NCBI GenBank assembly: GCA_012295275.1
Contig: CM022677.1
Location: 18,205,940-18,245,939, forward strand
From: Chrysomallon squamiferum
Taxonomy: Eukaryota; Mollusca; Gastropoda; Neomphalida; Peltospiridae
Direction: 5' to 3'
Length of the DNA: 40,000 bases
The notes under the pieces were generated by a model that was not told where the DNA came from, did no database searches, and saw only the letters and a list, made by a program, of their open reading frames with translations. Every line of letters starts with the position of its first letter. The stretch's first letter is position 1. The translations under genes were made by a program, and so were the position numbers. Of this stretch, positions 36,535-40,000 are shown in pieces.

Positions 36535-37630
36535 TCACATTAAAGTAGATTGTATCAAACCTGCAGACACAGTAGGCAGAGGAATTCCAGGAGTCGATGC
36601 TTCTTCACCTATTCCTCGATCTGTGTCTGGCGTCTGTCTTTCTGTACGTCCCCTCCCGTTCCTAACCGTTACAAAACAGGACAGTTTCGCTAACATAATA
36701 TTTCTATAATTAGCTGCACTGCAGATCAAAATAAAGAAATTCTGTCCGAAGTTCAGCATGTAAATCAAGTTCCAAATGGGCCAGAGTCTTTGTCCGAGCT
36801 TTTGAGCCGCTTCGTCTGTGTTCGTCTCTCAGAACTCCATCGGTACTTTCCGCTACTGATATCGGCAGTAAAGTGACGACAGCCATGACAGACACGAGGA
36901 TTAACGGACGCGTGGAACTGTCTCGTTTCTGCACGATGCAGTCCGTTCTGACGAAAGCGTTGCGGAACCTGTACCCTCGTTTGATTCGAAACACGATCGA
37001 GGCGTTGAGCGCGAAAATGACGACGCAGGGAACGATGGAAGACGCTACCAGACGCAGAGAAATCAAGTAGAATTCGAGCTCGTTCGAAACGATGCGTTTG
37101 CTTGTCACGTAATTCAGTTCCGTGAGCACTGGAATGATCAGCGCGACCGAAATGGCCACCAAACACGAGCAAATCACCGCCGCTTTCTTCCTCGTGCAGA
37201 AGCGCGCGCGCACGAGCGGGTGGCAGATGCAGACGTACCTGTCGAGAGTCAACCCGACCAGCAGCCATGGAGACAGGAGCTTCGTGGAGAATCGGAAACT
37301 GTTGAAGATCTTGTAGAACGCGCTGTCCGTCTGAAGAGGGGAGAGAATCTGGAACTGCGCTTCAGACTCTTCCAGGACCAACCCGCACAGCACCAGCGAG
37401 TCGGAGACCGAGAGAAACTTGAGGTACACCGAATACGACAGCGTCCTCAGTCTGGGATCGCACATCAGCACGAACTGCAGCGTGTTTGCAGCGATGCTGA
37501 TTGCAACGATTGTGACAACGATACTCCAGTACACTCGACCGTAGAAGTAAAAATACGGCCACCCAGCAACATACGTCTCGTTCTTCAGGGTGGGGATCGT
37601 CTGCAAGCCAAGAATTGTTTCCATGATCAT
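36535..37630 (-). pseudogene. R6: 7TM receptor with one frameshift after TM6, lacks TM3-ECL2 cysteines
   Basis: Codons 1-268 (from 37630) run from N-terminus to the end of TM6: GWPYFYFYGRVYW 23-35, TM1 AN (49, for GN), LSVSD to Asp77, Tyr106 where R1-R4 have Cys, DRY 130-132, no Cys in ECL2, TM5 Pro201, TM6 VVTLLPISVAES. At plus 36826 the frame is lost: after GGA GTT CTG AGA a lone G precedes ACG AAC ACA. The other frame then gives TNTDEAAQKL, LWPIW, TM7 NFGQNFFIL and the tail to 36535. A two-base loss in a Leu codon is the simplest cause. A second in-frame ATG lies 2 codons in. Acceptor tttctag abuts the first ATG; better ones are tactcag (exon 37645) and tcattgcag (exon 37826). Confidence 0.8.
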
Positions 37631-37959
37631 CTAGAAAGATCCACCCTGAGTACGTCCAGTTACGTCAATCGTAAATAGTCTTACAAAAAGAGGAAGAAGT
37701 CTACGTTCACAAAAATGAAAAAATCTCGATTTAATTTTGTTTTGTTCTGAAGCACTTAGTTTTTTATCCTTCGAAATTACCTTTAAATTGCTGAGGTGGT
37801 ACTTTACGACAAATGTTTCCGATAGTCTGCAATGAAAATAAATAGATAGAAAGTAAGTGAACAGGTAAGTAATATAAGTAATTAAATAAATGAACAAACA
37901 AATAAACTAAATAAACTACAAAAAGGAAAGAAAAACAAGAAAAACAGCTACATCAACAA

Positions 37960-38335
37960 CAACTACTACTACTACCACTACTACTACTATTACTACTACT
38001 ACTATTACTATTACTGCTACTACTACTACTACTACTACTACTACTATCATTTCTGCTGCTATTAGACATACAGCTATTATTACTGTTTCTATTTCTGCCA
38101 TTACTGTTATCACCATTGTCAATACTACTGTTACAACCCCAGCTACTACTACTATTACTATTACTAGATTTCTATTACTACTACTGCAGCTACTACTACT
38201 ATTACTATTAATACTACTATGAATATCACTATTACTACTACTGCTACTACTACTACTACTACTACTATTACTACTACTACTATTACTATTACTACTACTA
38301 CTACTACTATAGCTGCCACTACTAATAAACACATA
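37960..38335. repeat. ACT trinucleotide tract
   Basis: Imperfect ACT/ATT/GCT triplets in the R6 intron. Confidence 0.9.
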
Positions 38336-38937
38336 TTTTATCCTGTACCGAAATATTCATTTGACAAAATCTATACACTATATTGTTATTTTCATATCTT
38401 TCCAAATTTAAAATGATTGTTTAGAGTAAATATTAGTATATAGATATGTAGATAGATATTTAGATAGATAAATAGATACACACGCACACACACACATACA
38501 TATATGTAAGTATGTATGTATGTGTGTACTAGAAAGGTACATGGATAAGCATTTATAAAGAAATAGAGATAAAACAGAAAATATACAGAATATATATATA
38601 TATATTCATAAACAGATAAGGTCGATAAATAGATAACTGGATAGACAGACAGACAAAAGATAAATAAATATATACAGACAAACAGATAGATATAGAGAGA
38701 CGGAAAGAGAGATACACAGAAAGATTGATTAAGGGACAAAACACTTTGAAAATATTGATTTAAATAAATGTACACAGACAGACAAAAAGATAAGGTAAAT
38801 ATGCAGAACGAAAGACAGAGAAACAGAGACAGATTAAGAACAAAACGCAGAAGTAATTGAATAAATGTAATAATAACACAAAAAACATTAATAAAAATAT
38901 GCGAACGGAAAGCTAATAAGAATAGAGAATAAAAAAA

Positions 38938-38957
38938 TAATAATAATAAGAATAGTA

Positions 38958-39015
<58 letters not shown>

Positions 39016-39052
39016 TAATAATAATAAAATAATAATAATAAATAATAATAAC

Positions 39053-39087
<35 letters not shown>

Positions 39088-39097
39088 CAACAACAAC

Positions 39098-39129
<32 letters not shown>

Positions 39130-39135
39130 TAATAA
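38938..39135. repeat. AAT/AAC trinucleotide tract
   Basis: About 190 bp of AAT with AAC interruptions. Confidence 0.95.
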
Positions 39136-39193
39136 ACACATACGTTAATGCACAATGTTAATCTCTTGCTACATGTTCTAACAAACCACTCAC

Positions 39194-39500
39194 CTGCATT
39201 CTTAACGCAGTTTTCTCTCTCGCCGTCTGATAATAACTGGACTCATTTTTCTAATGGTTCTCTTATTATGCAACTTCCCCAACAAAAGACGACCACATTA
39301 TCAGTCAGACGATGTTGCGTAGACTATTTTATCACCTACAAAAAAAATAAAAATAATAAAAATAAAAAAATAAAAATATATATATCATCTTTATGAAATA
39401 TTAGAAAAAAGAGAGAAAAAAAAGAAAAAAAAAAAAATGCAGATCTAATTAATTGCAAAAGCTTTATTAACGATCTTTAAACCAAACTGGTCGACCAATC
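39194..39500 (-). promoter_or_regulatory. R6 proximal promoter and candidate exon 1
   Basis: Inverted CCAAT box TTGATTGGTC (core 39500-39495) and TATA-like TTAATAAAGC (39470-39461). The best donor, GAATGCAG|GTGAGTGG (exon end 39194), is about 270 nt downstream, much farther than in the other five. A weaker donor, TTTGTAG|GTGATA, ends at 39336. A/T-rich insertions at 39340-39435 may have stretched the exon. Confidence 0.45.
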
Positions 39501-39596
39501 AAATGTCGTCGTACATTTCGCATTATCCATTCATGAATGCGCTTCTTTTTTTTTTTTTTTTTTTTTTTATTTAACGTATTTTCTAAAGCATGTTTT

Positions 39597-39716
39597 AATT
39601 AATTACGACTTCAGCGAAATTAAAGTTGTATCGACGTAACGAAAAGCCGCTGGTAATGTTTTAATTTAAATATGACGTTTTCTTTCATCACGTTAGTAAG
39701 CCAGTTCATGATTATT
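39597..39716 (-). promoter_or_regulatory. Conserved distal element, copy 6 (R6)
   Basis: The invariant block is at 39674-39695, with TTAATTAATTACGACT, ATCGACGTAACG and GCCGCTGGTAATG arms. It resembles copies 3 and 4 rather than copy 5, although the R6 protein groups with R5. It lies 174 bp from its CCAAT box. The remaining 39720-40000 is AT-rich with an AT run (39876-39901) and no gene. Confidence 0.7.
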
Positions 39717-40000
39717 TTTTTATTATTATTCGTGAGATATAATATAGTATTATATTAAAACACAATATTCTGTTTACAGTGAAACTGCAGTCCACAAACT
39801 CGTCTGTAGGAATAGAGAGAGATAACGAATTATTTCATTCAGAATTTAAGAGATTTGTTTTGTGAATATTTTCTACTATATATATATATATATATATATA
39901 ATACTGCACCAGTAATTTGTAATGAATTTCTTTCTTTTTAATTATCTTTTTTTTCTTCTAGCTTCAATTTGTTTCTCTCTTTAAATAAATAAATAAATAC

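Larger units (their letters stand above)
37827..39193 (-). other. Predicted 5' intron of R6
   Basis: Donor GCAG|GTGAGT (39193-39188) and acceptor tcattgcag (37827). It contains an ACT trinucleotide tract (37960-38335), GATA/CAGA-like sequence (38430-38860) and about 190 bp of AAT/AAC (38938-39135). No gene seen. Confidence 0.5.

Noticed and set aside
38392-39141. 249-aa Leu-rich frame with apparent hydrophobic segments
   Set aside because: Half is an AAT repeat read as poly-Leu; the rest is GATA/CAGA low complexity with no family motif.

Overview
This is animal nuclear DNA, most likely from a mollusc or another lophotrochozoan. The evidence is uninterrupted 7TM receptor coding exons with consensus splice sites upstream, a tRNA-derived SINE-like repeat, and a very heavy load of simple repeats (GA, CA, AT, ACT/AGT, ATT, TTTA, GTAT). 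The species cannot be named from sequence alone. No bacterial genes, rRNA, tRNA or CRISPR array were seen.

The only protein-coding content is a head-to-tail tandem cluster of one family of rhodopsin-class GPCRs, all on the minus strand. In plus coordinates: R1 (45-1196, intact), R2 (4182-5324, intact), R3 (13338-14440, one frameshift), R4 (20804-21960, one frameshift), R5 (26527-27633, intact), a decayed remnant Rx (about 32047-32317, TM1 joined to TM6), and R6 (36535-37630, one frameshift). The proteins are about 365-385 aa. They keep N1.50, D2.50 and DRY-like motifs, but all lack Trp at 4.50 and 6.48 and carry NF instead of NP in TM7. R1-R4 keep the TM3-ECL2 cysteine pair; R5 and R6 have lost both cysteines, so the cluster has two subfamilies. 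Lineage-specific expansion, pseudogenes and 7TM topology suggest a chemoreceptor or orphan peptide-like receptor group, but no ligand can be inferred.

The most notable signal is non-coding. Each of the six full-length receptor genes is preceded (1.5-3.7 kb upstream of its ATG) by the same module. In gene sense this is: an invariant 22-bp block (plus coordinates 2683, 8977, 16587, 24225, 30843, 39674); TAATTAATTA-type and TGACGT-type sites in several copies; an inverted CCAAT box (TGATTGGYY) 150-450 bp downstream; a TATA-like sequence 14-27 bp further; then a 5' splice donor (mostly GTRAGT), in five copies 50-64 bp after the TATA-like site. Good 3' splice acceptors lie just upstream of the ATG in R1, R2, R3, R4 and R6. 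The likely gene model is therefore a very short non-coding exon 1, a 1-3 kb repeat-filled intron, and a single coding exon. The remnant Rx has no such module.

The remaining intergenic and intronic DNA is microsatellites, three copies of a SINE-like element (about 3440, 17343 and 19068), several local tandem repeats with regulatory-looking content (ATCGAT palindromes at 13102-13233, CRE-like sites at 12001-12075, a duplicated E2F-like palindrome at 36426-36519), and AT-rich sequence with no recognisable features.
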